From Bacteroides muris (ex Afrizal et al. 2022) (GTDB taxonomy: Bacteria > Bacteroidota > Bacteroidia > Bacteroidales > Bacteroidaceae), in NCBI RefSeq assembly GCF_004793475.1, contig NZ_SRYZ01000004.1:62001-126000 (forward strand): DNA of 64,000 nt, read 5' to 3'. A program made the position numbers and the translations under genes. Numbering within the stretch: position 1 is the first letter of the stretch; every line of letters begins with the position of its first letter. Below, one piece after another: positions 35,593 through 44,061 of this stretch. Below the pieces are notes generated by a model. The model was given only the letters and a program-made list of their open reading frames with translations, had not been told where the DNA came from and did no database searches.

Positions 35593-37278
35593 ATGATTAT
35601 GAAAAACTTATATAAACTGTTGATCGGTGTGCTGGTCTTAAGCACCGTAACGTCTTGTGACGATTATTTGGAAGTGGATCATTACGATATTCTTCCGGCG
35701 GATTTCATGTTTAAGACGGAGGAGAATGTTCTTTCCGGACTGAACGGACTTTATGATACCTTTTATACGGACCAGCACGGTTCCGGTGATGACGAGACAT
35801 GGGGATTCAAGCCTCAGGTATTTGCTGCCAACCATTCTACGATGGACTGTCAGGCTTCCGGTTGGGATGCGGAATGGCAGCGTCATGCCTGGAAACCCGA
35901 TAAGGGTTCCCTGGAGACTGCATGGCGGATGAGTTATCGTGCAGTGGACCGTGCAAACCGTTTCCTGGCTGGCCTGGAGACAGCGGATGCCTCTATATTT
36001 GCGGACAGCAATTCCAAGACCGTTTATGAAGCGCAAGCACGTGCCATCCGCGGTTATAACTACCTTTACCTGACGAAACTTTTCGGAAGGGTACCGATGT
36101 TGCTTACCGGTGAAACCTATACTACTTCGGTAGGAAAGGCACGCCCGGAATCCGTGGATGAGACTTATGCGGCTATCGAGGAAGATTTGTCTTTTGGACG
36201 CGACCATCTGGATTGGTTACCCATGAATGGTGAATACGGACGTATAACCAAGGGGTTCTGCAAAGCTTATTTGGCCGAGCTGTATATGTTGAAGAAAGAC
36301 TTTACGAAAGCCAAGACGGAACTGAAGGATATAGTGGACAGCGGAACCTATTCATTGGAGCCCTGCTTCGGTAACCTTCATGCCTGGGATACACATTGGA
36401 CTAAAGAGTCCGTATTTGAGGTGATGTATCATGAACAAGGATATATGGGTTGGGGAGCCGATTCGTCTTCAGATGCCATGATGTGGTACGGATATATGTG
36501 TGCGGCACCCGAATGGGGAGGCTGGGGTTCTCTCTGTCTTTCTTGGGAGTTTGTACGTTCCTTTGAACCGGGTGACAAACGCCGCCAGTACTCTGCTGTT
36601 GCCAAAGGGGATACGCATCCTATTACCGGGCAGACTGTAGGGGTGACAAGTGGTTTTGACGGTCTTTTCCAAGGTTCCGAAAATATGCCTACTGTTTATT
36701 CCTTGAAATACTGGAGATGCAAGCCGGGTGAGAACAACAAGGTGTTCAATCCGATTTCGTTGACTCTGAAGCGTTATGCAGGCATCATGCTCGACTATGC
36801 AGAATGTTGTTTCGAGACAGATGACAACGCTACCGGATGGAACATGATACGTCAGATACGTAACCGCGCTTGGGGTAATCTGGAGATGGAAGCGACAATG
36901 ACTGACCTACCCGCCGACATGTTGAATACCCAGACGGTGGAAGTGCCGGATGCAGAGACCTATTATACAAGCTATAAGGCAGCCAAAGGCTATACTTCTC
37001 CGGTATGGAAGGTGGCGCTGATTATAGAGCGTCGCCATGAATTCAATGCCGAGTTCTCGCTTTACCATGATTTGTGCCGTATGGGTATGTGTAAAGAATG
37101 GTTTGCCGCCGAATATCCGAAGACAGCAGCCAACTCTTCACAAGAGGCTTGTCTGCAGACCGGTGACTCATTCCGTTTCTTTGAGCACGAGGCTTATCAG
37201 GAAATCTTCCCGATTCCGACGAATGAGATTTTGACGAATCCGCTCATCAATCAGGAAGACCAGAACCCGGGATATTGA
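35593..37278 (+). CDS. SusD/RagB-like glycan-binding lipoprotein
   Basis: Surface lipoprotein of 561 residues that caps the SusC transporter and binds glycan. Lipobox ends STVTSC, followed by DDYLEVDHYD. Helical TPR-type scaffolding includes AQARAIRGYNYLYLTKLFGRVPM. The RagB/SusD C-terminal signature is WKVALIIERRHEFNAEFSLYHDLCRMG, ending FPIPTNEILTNPLINQEDQNPGY. It starts 18 bases after the susC stop. Aromatic-rich segments (MMWYGYMCAAPEWGGWGS) may form the ligand platform. Specificity cannot be predicted. Confidence 0.95.
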   Translation: MIMKNLYKLLIGVLVLSTVTSCDDYLEVDHYDILPADFMFKTEENVLSGLNGLYDTFYTDQHGSGDDETWGFKPQVFAANHSTMDCQASGWDAEWQRHAWKPDKGSLETAWRMSYRAVDRANRFLAGLETADASIFADSNSKTVYEAQARAIRGYNYLYLTKLFGRVPMLLTGETYTTSVGKARPESVDETYAAIEEDLSFGRDHLDWLPMNGEYGRITKGFCKAYLAELYMLKKDFTKAKTELKDIVDSGTYSLEPCFGNLHAWDTHWTKESVFEVMYHEQGYMGWGADSSSDAMMWYGYMCAAPEWGGWGSLCLSWEFVRSFEPGDKRRQYSAVAKGDTHPITGQTVGVTSGFDGLFQGSENMPTVYSLKYWRCKPGENNKVFNPISLTLKRYAGIMLDYAECCFETDDNATGWNMIRQIRNRAWGNLEMEATMTDLPADMLNTQTVEVPDAETYYTSYKAAKGYTSPVWKVALIIERRHEFNAEFSLYHDLCRMGMCKEWFAAEYPKTAANSSQEACLQTGDSFRFFEHEAYQEIFPIPTNEILTNPLINQEDQNPGY

Positions 37279-37323
37279 TAAATTATAGATAAACACTTAA
37301 TAATAAAATATTTGTGAGTGAAA

Positions 37324-37433
37324 TGTCAGGCACCGGTCGTTGTTATGATAGATGTCAGTGTCTGTCGTGATGAAAGCCAGTGTCTGACATGATAAACACC
37401 AGTACTTGAGACGACGAACACCAGTCTCTGATA
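37324..37433. repeat. 22-bp tandem array, family I (copy B)
   Basis: Five units of exactly 22 bp start at 37324, 37346, 37368, 37390 and 37412, with cores CAGGCACCGG, GTCAGTGTCTG, GCCAGTGTCTG, CACCAGTACTTG and CACCAGTCTCTG. It is the same family as 11413-11500 and 52952-53039. It occupies the gap between susD and the epimerase gene. Confidence 0.8.
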
Positions 37434-37480
37434 AAAGGGGAGTTATACAAGGAAAAGTTTGACGGTTTTAGAGAATAATT

Positions 37481-38725
37481 ATGGAAAGGAAGATGTTTTA
37501 TTGGATAGCACTGCTGGTTGCGTCTTGTCTGGCAGGCTGCCGGTCGCATTCAGGGGAGACAGATATGCAGACACGCATGCGTACAGAGATTGTCACGAAT
37601 GTCAGGGACAGCGTGTTGCCGTTTTGGATGGATTATGCAGTGGCTCCCGACGGCGGTTTTTATGGAACTGTATTGCGGAATGGTACTCCGGTAGTGGATG
37701 CTCCGAGAGGAGGGGTTCTGAATGCCCGGATTCTGTGGAGTTTTTCTGCTGCATACCGTACATTTGGAGATGAATCTTATCTGAAACTTGCCAACAAGTC
37801 TCAGCGCTATTTTATCGATACATTTATTGATAAGAAGAACGGTGGGGTGTATTGGTTGGTCAACCCCGATGGTGAAGTAGTGAATGCCTCTAAGTATACT
37901 TATGCCATGACTTATGCTATTTATGGATTAGCAGAGCACTATCTGGCGACGGGTAACGACGAAAGTCTGAAAACTGCTATTAGTTTGTATCATGTCTTGG
38001 AAGAAAAAGGTCGCGAACCGCAATATGACGGTTATGTGGAATCCTTTACCGAAAATTGGGAAAAATTGGAGCAATATGATAATAACGCTCCCAAGACCAT
38101 GAATGCCCATCTGCATGTGTTGGAAGCTTATACTCTTTTATATCAGTGTTGGAAGGACAGCAGTTTGAAGAAAAGGCTTGAGTTTTGCGTCGATTTGTTC
38201 ATGAACCGCATTTACGACCCGTCAAGGAGGCATTTCAATCTGTTCTTTGATAATGAGTGGAATAGTCTGGTCGAAATGGATTCTTACGGACATGATGTTG
38301 AGACTGGATGGTTGCTTTGTGAGGCTGCCCGTACGCTGGAAAATCAGGACCTGATAGAACAGACAAATCAGCTTGCATTGGATGTGACGGAAGCTTGTCT
38401 GGCTGAAGGAATGAGTGATAAAGGCTATATGATTTACGAGAAGAAAGGTGACAGAAAAACCAAGCATGCCTCATGGTGGGGCCAGATTGAAACGATGATA
38501 GCTTGTGTCAATGCTTGGCAAATCAGCGGGAGTGACGTTTATCTACAATCGGTTGATACGGTCTGGACTTTTGTCAAAGACCATATGATAGACAAGGAAT
38601 ATGGGGAATGGTATAGCGACTGTTTCGACGGAGAGCCTAAAAAGGAAGCTCCCAAAGTGAGTATGTGGCGTTGTCCATATCATACGGTACGTTTGGGAGT
38701 GGAAATGTATAATCGTTTAAAATAA
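37481..38725 (+). CDS. AGE-family epimerase (cellobiose 2-epimerase-like), lipoprotein
   Basis: N-acylglucosamine/cellobiose 2-epimerase family protein of 414 residues. These enzymes epimerise the reducing-end C2 of beta-1,4-linked disaccharides such as cellobiose. Catalytic-type histidines are visible: NAHLHVLEAY (His210/212), SYGHDVETGWLL (His271) and CPYHTVRLG (His401). The N-terminus MERKMFYWIALLVASCLAGC is a lipoprotein signal (LAGC), placing it outside the cytoplasm. That is unusual, as characterised cellobiose 2-epimerases are cytoplasmic. It lies five bases before the second GH9 gene, so the product of one may feed the other. No GH130 phosphorylase, the usual partner, is nearby. Confidence 0.85.
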   Translation: MERKMFYWIALLVASCLAGCRSHSGETDMQTRMRTEIVTNVRDSVLPFWMDYAVAPDGGFYGTVLRNGTPVVDAPRGGVLNARILWSFSAAYRTFGDESYLKLANKSQRYFIDTFIDKKNGGVYWLVNPDGEVVNASKYTYAMTYAIYGLAEHYLATGNDESLKTAISLYHVLEEKGREPQYDGYVESFTENWEKLEQYDNNAPKTMNAHLHVLEAYTLLYQCWKDSSLKKRLEFCVDLFMNRIYDPSRRHFNLFFDNEWNSLVEMDSYGHDVETGWLLCEAARTLENQDLIEQTNQLALDVTEACLAEGMSDKGYMIYEKKGDRKTKHASWWGQIETMIACVNAWQISGSDVYLQSVDTVWTFVKDHMIDKEYGEWYSDCFDGEPKKEAPKVSMWRCPYHTVRLGVEMYNRLK

Positions 38726-38730
38726 TATGT

Positions 38731-41256
38731 ATGAAGAAATTGATAATAGGTGCGGCATCGCTGATGTTTTGTGCAGGTTTGCAAGCCCAGGACTTCAAGA
38801 TTAACCCGTCGGGGTATTTTGAAAACCACGGGGCCAATGTGATGGTGTTCAGTGATGTTTATCCCGAAGGACACCAGGGAGGTGTCACTTTGGTTTTGAA
38901 TGGAGACCGCAGGGCCGCAGGCGGTGATGTGCGTTTTGAGATTTCGCAGGGACAATGGCAGGGATTGCCCAAGATGCGGAAACGGGTGGTGGATGAGGTC
39001 GCTAACGAAATCCGTGTCACACTGAGCTATCCTGACTCGTCCAAGCATATGGCGGGTTTCAATCCGATGCTCTATCCGGATTTTGCTTTCGGCTATACTA
39101 TTAAGGTGAAAGGGGAGAAGGACTATTTGGTATTGACTGTTGATTTGGACCGGCCGGTTCCGGAACGCTTTGCCGGGAAACTCGGTTTCAATCTGGAGTT
39201 GGTGCCTTCTACTTTGTTGGGCAAGCCTTGGATAATGGATAACCAGACGGGCGTTTTCCCTCATCAGGCGATGGGACCCACGATGAAGCAGACCTCTAAT
39301 ATGGAACATATCGGAGATTTCAATCCTAAGGGGAAAGCCAGCCTGGACCAGTTGCTTCTGGACCGGAAGACTTATAATCCGATGATTGCCGATGATATTG
39401 TCTCTGCTCCTCTTGCCGCGGGAAAAAAGTTTGTGCTCAATCCGCAGGATGAGTTGGCAAAGATTATGATTGAGAGTGAGAAGGGGGATTTGATGCTGTA
39501 TGACGGACGGATAAACCATAATAACGGTTGGTTTGTACTTCGTTCGGAATTTCCGGCAGGAACGAAAGGGGATGCGGTAAAATGGATTATCCGTCCCACA
39601 GTTACCAAGGAGTGGCGCTATGCACCGGTAGTACAGACTTCCCAAGTGGGTTATCATCCCGGACAGAAGAAAGTGGCTGTCATCGAATTGGACAAACGGG
39701 ATACGGATTTCCGGCAACCTGCCCTCTACCGTATTGCAGCCGATGGCAGGAAACTGGTGAAGCAGCAGGCTGCCAAGGATTGGGGAGATTTCCAGCGTTA
39801 CCATTATTTGCAGTTCGACTTTACGGAAATTACGGAAGAGGGACTTTATCAGGTGATGTACGGTGATGTGGCTTCTCCGGTGTTCCGTATTGCAAAGGAT
39901 GTTTGGGATAAAGGAATCTGGCAGGCGGAGGTGGAATATTTCCTGCCGGTACAGATGTGTCACATGCGTGTCAACGAGAAGTATCGTGTATGGCATGACT
40001 TCTGTCACCAGGACGATGCCCGAATGGCCCAAACGAATATCAATCACATTGACGGATATAGCCAGGGACCTTCTACTCTGTGCAAATATCAGCCGGGCGA
40101 TCTTGTTCCGGGATTGAACGTAGGCGGTTGGCACGATGCAGGCGATTATGACCTGCGTGTGGAGTCGCAGGCAGGTGAAGCCTATATCCTCGCTATGGCT
40201 TGTGAGAATTTCGGCGCCTACTGGGACGAGACTTCCATTGATTTCGAAAAACGGATTGTAGAGATACACCAGCCTGACGGGAAAAACGACTTGTTACAGC
40301 AAGTGGAAAACGGGGCTTTGACCGTAGTAGCCGGTTGGAAGGCATTGGGACGCCTCTATAGAGGAATTTTGTGTCCTACTGTACGGCAATATGCACACTT
40401 GGGAGATGCTTCGGCCCATACTGATCATGTCAGTGGAACGGCTGATGACCGTTGGGTGTTTACGGAAGACAATCCGGGACGTGAGTTACAGGTGGCCGCT
40501 TGGCTGGCAGGTATTTCACGCGTGCTGAAGGGACATAATGATACTCTGGCGGCAGATTGTCTGGAAATAGCCCGTGAGCTGTTTAAGATTACACGTTGTG
40601 ATAACAATTGGATACTGACAACGAAAGTACATGCCGCCGTAGAGCTTTATCTGGCAACGAAGGAAGCCGGGTACCGCGATTTCGTTTTGCAGCAGCAGGA
40701 TTTCATCTGCAAGAATATCCGTCAGACGGGCTGGTTCATCGGACGGTTCGACCAGGCTGTGGGCAATGTCCGTTTCAGCAAGGCTATTCGTAAGGCATTG
40801 CCGGAGTTACAGGCCATGTATCAGGAGTATAGCAGTAAAACTCCGTATGGAGTGCCGCATGACAGAGGTAACCGTTCTTCCGGTTCATGGGAGCCTCAGC
40901 ATTTGGGCTATAACTACTGTTATTTACATGCTGCTTATCCTGACTTATTTACACCGGACTACATTTTTAATGCCGTCCAGTATCTGCTGGGTATGCATCC
41001 GGGACGTAACCAGGCAGCTTTTGTAACGGGGGTTGGTGCCGAAACGATGAAGGCCGCCTATGGTGTCAATCGTGCTGATTGGTCTTATATCCCGGGTGGA
41101 GTTTCTCCGGGTACTAATCTGATTCGTCCCGATCTACCGGAACTGCTTCATTTTCCGTTCTTGTGGCAGGAAGGTGAGTATTGCCTGGGTGGACATGCTA
41201 CGTGGTTTATGTATATGGTATTGGCGTCTAATAAAATATTGAATTGCAATGAATAG
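38731..41256 (+). CDS. glycoside hydrolase family 9 enzyme, second copy
   Basis: 841-residue exported GH9 paralogue of the enzyme at 22791-25325, with the same domain order. Signal peptide (CAGLQAQ); N-terminal beta domain (FKINPSGYFENHGANVMVFS); CelD_N Ig-like domain (QTSQVGYHPGQKKVAVIELD); catalytic domain with GGWHDAGD at the same numbering (Asp469/Asp472), LGMHPGRNQAAFVTGVG, and candidate acid Glu in WQEGEYCLGG. Identical catalytic numbering shows full-length duplication rather than domain swapping. No lipobox, so probably periplasmic. It overlaps the next gene by 8 bases. Probably acts on beta-1,4-glucan oligosaccharides. Confidence 0.92.
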   Translation: MKKLIIGAASLMFCAGLQAQDFKINPSGYFENHGANVMVFSDVYPEGHQGGVTLVLNGDRRAAGGDVRFEISQGQWQGLPKMRKRVVDEVANEIRVTLSYPDSSKHMAGFNPMLYPDFAFGYTIKVKGEKDYLVLTVDLDRPVPERFAGKLGFNLELVPSTLLGKPWIMDNQTGVFPHQAMGPTMKQTSNMEHIGDFNPKGKASLDQLLLDRKTYNPMIADDIVSAPLAAGKKFVLNPQDELAKIMIESEKGDLMLYDGRINHNNGWFVLRSEFPAGTKGDAVKWIIRPTVTKEWRYAPVVQTSQVGYHPGQKKVAVIELDKRDTDFRQPALYRIAADGRKLVKQQAAKDWGDFQRYHYLQFDFTEITEEGLYQVMYGDVASPVFRIAKDVWDKGIWQAEVEYFLPVQMCHMRVNEKYRVWHDFCHQDDARMAQTNINHIDGYSQGPSTLCKYQPGDLVPGLNVGGWHDAGDYDLRVESQAGEAYILAMACENFGAYWDETSIDFEKRIVEIHQPDGKNDLLQQVENGALTVVAGWKALGRLYRGILCPTVRQYAHLGDASAHTDHVSGTADDRWVFTEDNPGRELQVAAWLAGISRVLKGHNDTLAADCLEIARELFKITRCDNNWILTTKVHAAVELYLATKEAGYRDFVLQQQDFICKNIRQTGWFIGRFDQAVGNVRFSKAIRKALPELQAMYQEYSSKTPYGVPHDRGNRSSGSWEPQHLGYNYCYLHAAYPDLFTPDYIFNAVQYLLGMHPGRNQAAFVTGVGAETMKAAYGVNRADWSYIPGGVSPGTNLIRPDLPELLHFPFLWQEGEYCLGGHATWFMYMVLASNKILNCNE

Positions 41257-43138
41257 TAAAATAAAGGTAGATAAGTTTGTAATTGTAGTTTTTCTGCTCT
41301 GCATGGTTTGTAATATGACCATGCAGGCAAAAGCTTACGAGAGTTTCAAAGTATCCATTTATGTCCGTGCTTACGAGGTAGACAAGATGAAGGACATCCA
41401 TTGGCTGGATTCTACCTGGAATGTGATTTCACAACAGTTGGAAGTGGACAAGATTTATCTGGAAACACACCGGGACTTGCTGGTTGTGGAGGATGCCACT
41501 CTGGAGCAGGCAAAGAAATTCTTTCATGACCGGGGTATAGAGACAGCTGGAGGTATTACCTATACCATCAACGAGGCAAACAGTTTCGAGACATTCTGCT
41601 ATTCCAATCCCGAACACCGCAAGATGGTGCAAAAGATTGCGGAACACACGGCGAAACACTTTGATGAGTTTATTCTGGATGATTTCTTCTTCACCAGCTG
41701 CAAGTCCGACATAGAAATAAAGGCAAAAGGAATGCAGAGCTGGACGGACTACCGCTTGAAGCTGATGACCGAGGCCGGTCGTGACCTCGTGCTGAAACCT
41801 GCCAAGAAAGTGAATCCTCAGGTAAAGGTGATTATCAAATATCCCAACTGGTATGATCACTTTCAAGGTTTGGGATTTAATTTGGAGGAAGGTCCCCAGC
41901 TCTTTGACGGTGTCTGGACCGGTACTGAAACAAGGGACCCGGCAGGTAATCAGCATTTGCAGAACTATCTGAGTTATAATATTATCCGTTATTTCGATAA
42001 CCTGCGTCCGGGTTATAACGGTGGGGGATGGGTCGATGTAGGTGGACTGAACATGGGTATGGACCGGTATGCCGAACAGCTTCATTTGACCATGCTTGCC
42101 AAGGCTCCCGAGATTATTCTCTTTGCCTATCACCAGCTTCTGGATGTGAAGTTGTCTCCTAAATACCGTACTCCCTGGCAGGGAATGGGTACCAGCTTTA
42201 ACTATGATGAGGTGACCGCTCCCATCCGGTTGGAAGACGGCTCTTTGGTAGAACCTACCACGATGGCCCGTATAGCCGGTGTTGTGCTGAAACAAACGGA
42301 TAAGTTGATTCATAAGCTGGGGAATCCGGTGGGTATAAAATCCTACAAGCCTTTTCATGCCGCCGGTGATGATTTCCTTCAGAACTATTTGGGCATGATA
42401 GGTTTGCCGATGGATATGCGTCCTGTTTTTCCGGAAGACCAGCAAGTGGTTCTGCTGACTGCACAAGCTGCGCAAGATACGGAAATCGTGGCTAAAATCA
42501 AGAGACAACTGCAAAGCGGACGTGATGTGGTGGTGACAAGCAGTTTGCTGAAAGCCATTCCTGAGAAGCTTGCAGAGATAGCCGAGTTGCGTTGTACTGA
42601 CTTGAAAGCCCTTGTCAATGATTTCGGCCGTCATGGGCAGTCCGGACGTGACTTATTGATTCCGCAGGTGCAGTATTATACGAATGATGCTTGGGAGATG
42701 GTCAGTGCCGGTCGTCCGCTGACGGGTGGAGTTTCGGGCTATCCTATTCTGTTGAGAGCCCCGTATGCTACCGGTAATCTGTATGTTCTTACCATTCCCG
42801 ACGATATGGGGAGTTTATATGATTTTCCGGCAAAAGTCTTGAACGAGATTCGCCGCATTATGAGTAAGGATATGGATGTCTATCTGGAGGCTCCCTCCAA
42901 AGTCGGATTGTTTGTGTATGACAATAAAACACTGGTGGTGGAGAATTTCAATGATGAACCGGTGGAAGTGCGTATCGTTACCGATGATGGGGTGACGAGG
43001 TTGGGAAATCTGGAGAGTGGGGATATTCTGGCTCCCCTTCCTGCCGAACCCGTACAGAGCAGGCGTCTGGTGACACCAAAGAACTCTTTCCGTTTGTCAT
43101 TACTGCCCCATTCGTATAAGGCTTTCCAATATAAGTGA
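41249..43138 (+). CDS. exported protein, possible unrecognised TIM-barrel glycosidase
   Basis: I do not recognise this 629-residue family with certainty. It has a signal peptide (MVCNMTMQAKA). The first 330 residues look like a glycosidase barrel: repeated strand ends with acidic residues occur at EFILDDFFFTSCKSD, VKVIIKYPNWYDHF and DGVWTGTETRDP, then GGWVDVGGLNMGMDRYAEQL. Candidate catalytic residues are the Asp pair in LDDFF and the Glu in TGTETR. Residues about 350-520 resemble a GATase/trimerisation-type alpha/beta domain, and the C-terminus is a small beta domain (LVVENFNDEPVEVRIV..LLPHSYKAFQYK), as in clan GH-A/GH42-like enzymes. Translationally coupled to GH9 and last in the PUL operon. 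Confidence 0.6.
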   Translation: MNSKIKVDKFVIVVFLLCMVCNMTMQAKAYESFKVSIYVRAYEVDKMKDIHWLDSTWNVISQQLEVDKIYLETHRDLLVVEDATLEQAKKFFHDRGIETAGGITYTINEANSFETFCYSNPEHRKMVQKIAEHTAKHFDEFILDDFFFTSCKSDIEIKAKGMQSWTDYRLKLMTEAGRDLVLKPAKKVNPQVKVIIKYPNWYDHFQGLGFNLEEGPQLFDGVWTGTETRDPAGNQHLQNYLSYNIIRYFDNLRPGYNGGGWVDVGGLNMGMDRYAEQLHLTMLAKAPEIILFAYHQLLDVKLSPKYRTPWQGMGTSFNYDEVTAPIRLEDGSLVEPTTMARIAGVVLKQTDKLIHKLGNPVGIKSYKPFHAAGDDFLQNYLGMIGLPMDMRPVFPEDQQVVLLTAQAAQDTEIVAKIKRQLQSGRDVVVTSSLLKAIPEKLAEIAELRCTDLKALVNDFGRHGQSGRDLLIPQVQYYTNDAWEMVSAGRPLTGGVSGYPILLRAPYATGNLYVLTIPDDMGSLYDFPAKVLNEIRRIMSKDMDVYLEAPSKVGLFVYDNKTLVVENFNDEPVEVRIVTDDGVTRLGNLESGDILAPLPAEPVQSRRLVTPKNSFRLSLLPHSYKAFQYK

Positions 43139-43178
43139 CGGATAAGAAGATTGTTGGATAGTTATTCAGAAGGGTTAC

Positions 43179-43216
43179 GGGAGGTCGGTTCCACAATGGG
43201 CCGGCCTCCCTTGCTT
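43179..43216. terminator. terminator between PUL and zinc-transport genes
   Basis: GGGAGGTCGG (43179-43188) pairs with CCGGCCTCCC (43201-43210) with one G-T pair and a 12-base loop, followed by TTGCTT. It lies between converging genes. Confidence 0.6.
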
Positions 43217-43220
43217 CCAG

Positions 43221-44027
43221 TCATCCGTGAGAATGCTTGTGTTCTTTCAATATCCTGTGCGGCAGTGTCCCGTGCCCCAGCAACTCTATCGGGCAGTTGA
43301 AGTTGCGTTCAAGCCATTCTTCCGTAACGCCGGTATCGGGATGGTAGTCCAGGGTTTCGTTTACACAGGCAATTGACTTGACTTGCTGCAGCACCGTGCC
43401 GATGTCGTGGCTGACGAGAATAATGGCACAATCCTTGTTTATCTCTGCCAGCAGCTCGTAGAGGCGGGCTTCGAAACGCTTGTCGATGTATGTGTTGGGT
43501 TCGTCGAGAATCACTGCCTGCGGGTCGGATATGATGGCACGGCCCAGGAGGGCGCGTTGCAACTGTCCGCCGCTCAAGGCACCTATGGCGCGTTGTTCCA
43601 TGCCTTCCAGTCCCATGCGGGCTATCACATGGCGGGCCTTTTCCCGGTGTCGGGCGGTGAAGCGCGAAGTAAGCGGCTTCTTGCTGCTGAGGCCTGAAAG
43701 GATGACTTCTTCTACTGTAATGGGAAACTTCCGGTCGATACTGCTGTACTGGGGTAGATATCCCATGGATAATCGAGCATTGAGGGGGGGGCATTGAGAG
43801 CCGACTGATTCGGGCAACGGGGAACAGGGATGATAAAGTATCTCTCCGGCAGTGGGTTTCAGCAGTCCCAGTATGCATTTGATAAGCGTAGTCTTTCCGC
43901 CACCGTTGGGACCGATGATGCCCAGAAAATCATGTTCGTAGATAGTCAGGTTTATATCATGCAGTACAGTCCGGTTATCGTATCCGGCACTGAGGTTCTT
44001 TATCTCTATAATGGGGGATGCAGGCAT
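43221..44027 (-). CDS. metal (zinc-type) ABC transporter ATP-binding protein
   Basis: Cytoplasmic ATPase subunit of a ZnuC/MntB-type importer, 268 residues. Walker A GPNGGGKTT (39-47), signature LSGGQ (151-155), Walker B AVILDEP and switch His in ILVSHDIG are intact. An insertion of about 20 residues (65-88, HPCSPLPESVGSQCPPLNAR) precedes the Q-loop region (GYLPQYSSIDRKFP). It is encoded over a run of eight C (plus-strand G, 43784-43791), which could be slippage-prone. It lies 34 bases downstream of the binding-protein gene. No permease gene lies on either side, so the membrane subunit must be elsewhere or lost. Confidence 0.88.
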   Translation of the reverse strand: MPASPIIEIKNLSAGYDNRTVLHDINLTIYEHDFLGIIGPNGGGKTTLIKCILGLLKPTAGEILYHPCSPLPESVGSQCPPLNARLSMGYLPQYSSIDRKFPITVEEVILSGLSSKKPLTSRFTARHREKARHVIARMGLEGMEQRAIGALSGGQLQRALLGRAIISDPQAVILDEPNTYIDKRFEARLYELLAEINKDCAIILVSHDIGTVLQQVKSIACVNETLDYHPDTGVTEEWLERNFNCPIELLGHGTLPHRILKEHKHSHG

Positions 44028-44061
44028 AGCTTCTTCTTCGTTAAATGGACAGAATCATCGT

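Noticed and set aside
38680..40269. 529-codon open frame on the minus strand
   Set aside because: It lies antisense to the second GH9 gene, whose motifs are clear; it has no recognisable domain and is a coding shadow.
38731..41256. Xanthan-degrading locus based on GH9 plus accessory enzymes
   Set aside because: No xanthan lyase, GH88, GH38 or GH94 gene is present, so the comparison is not supported.
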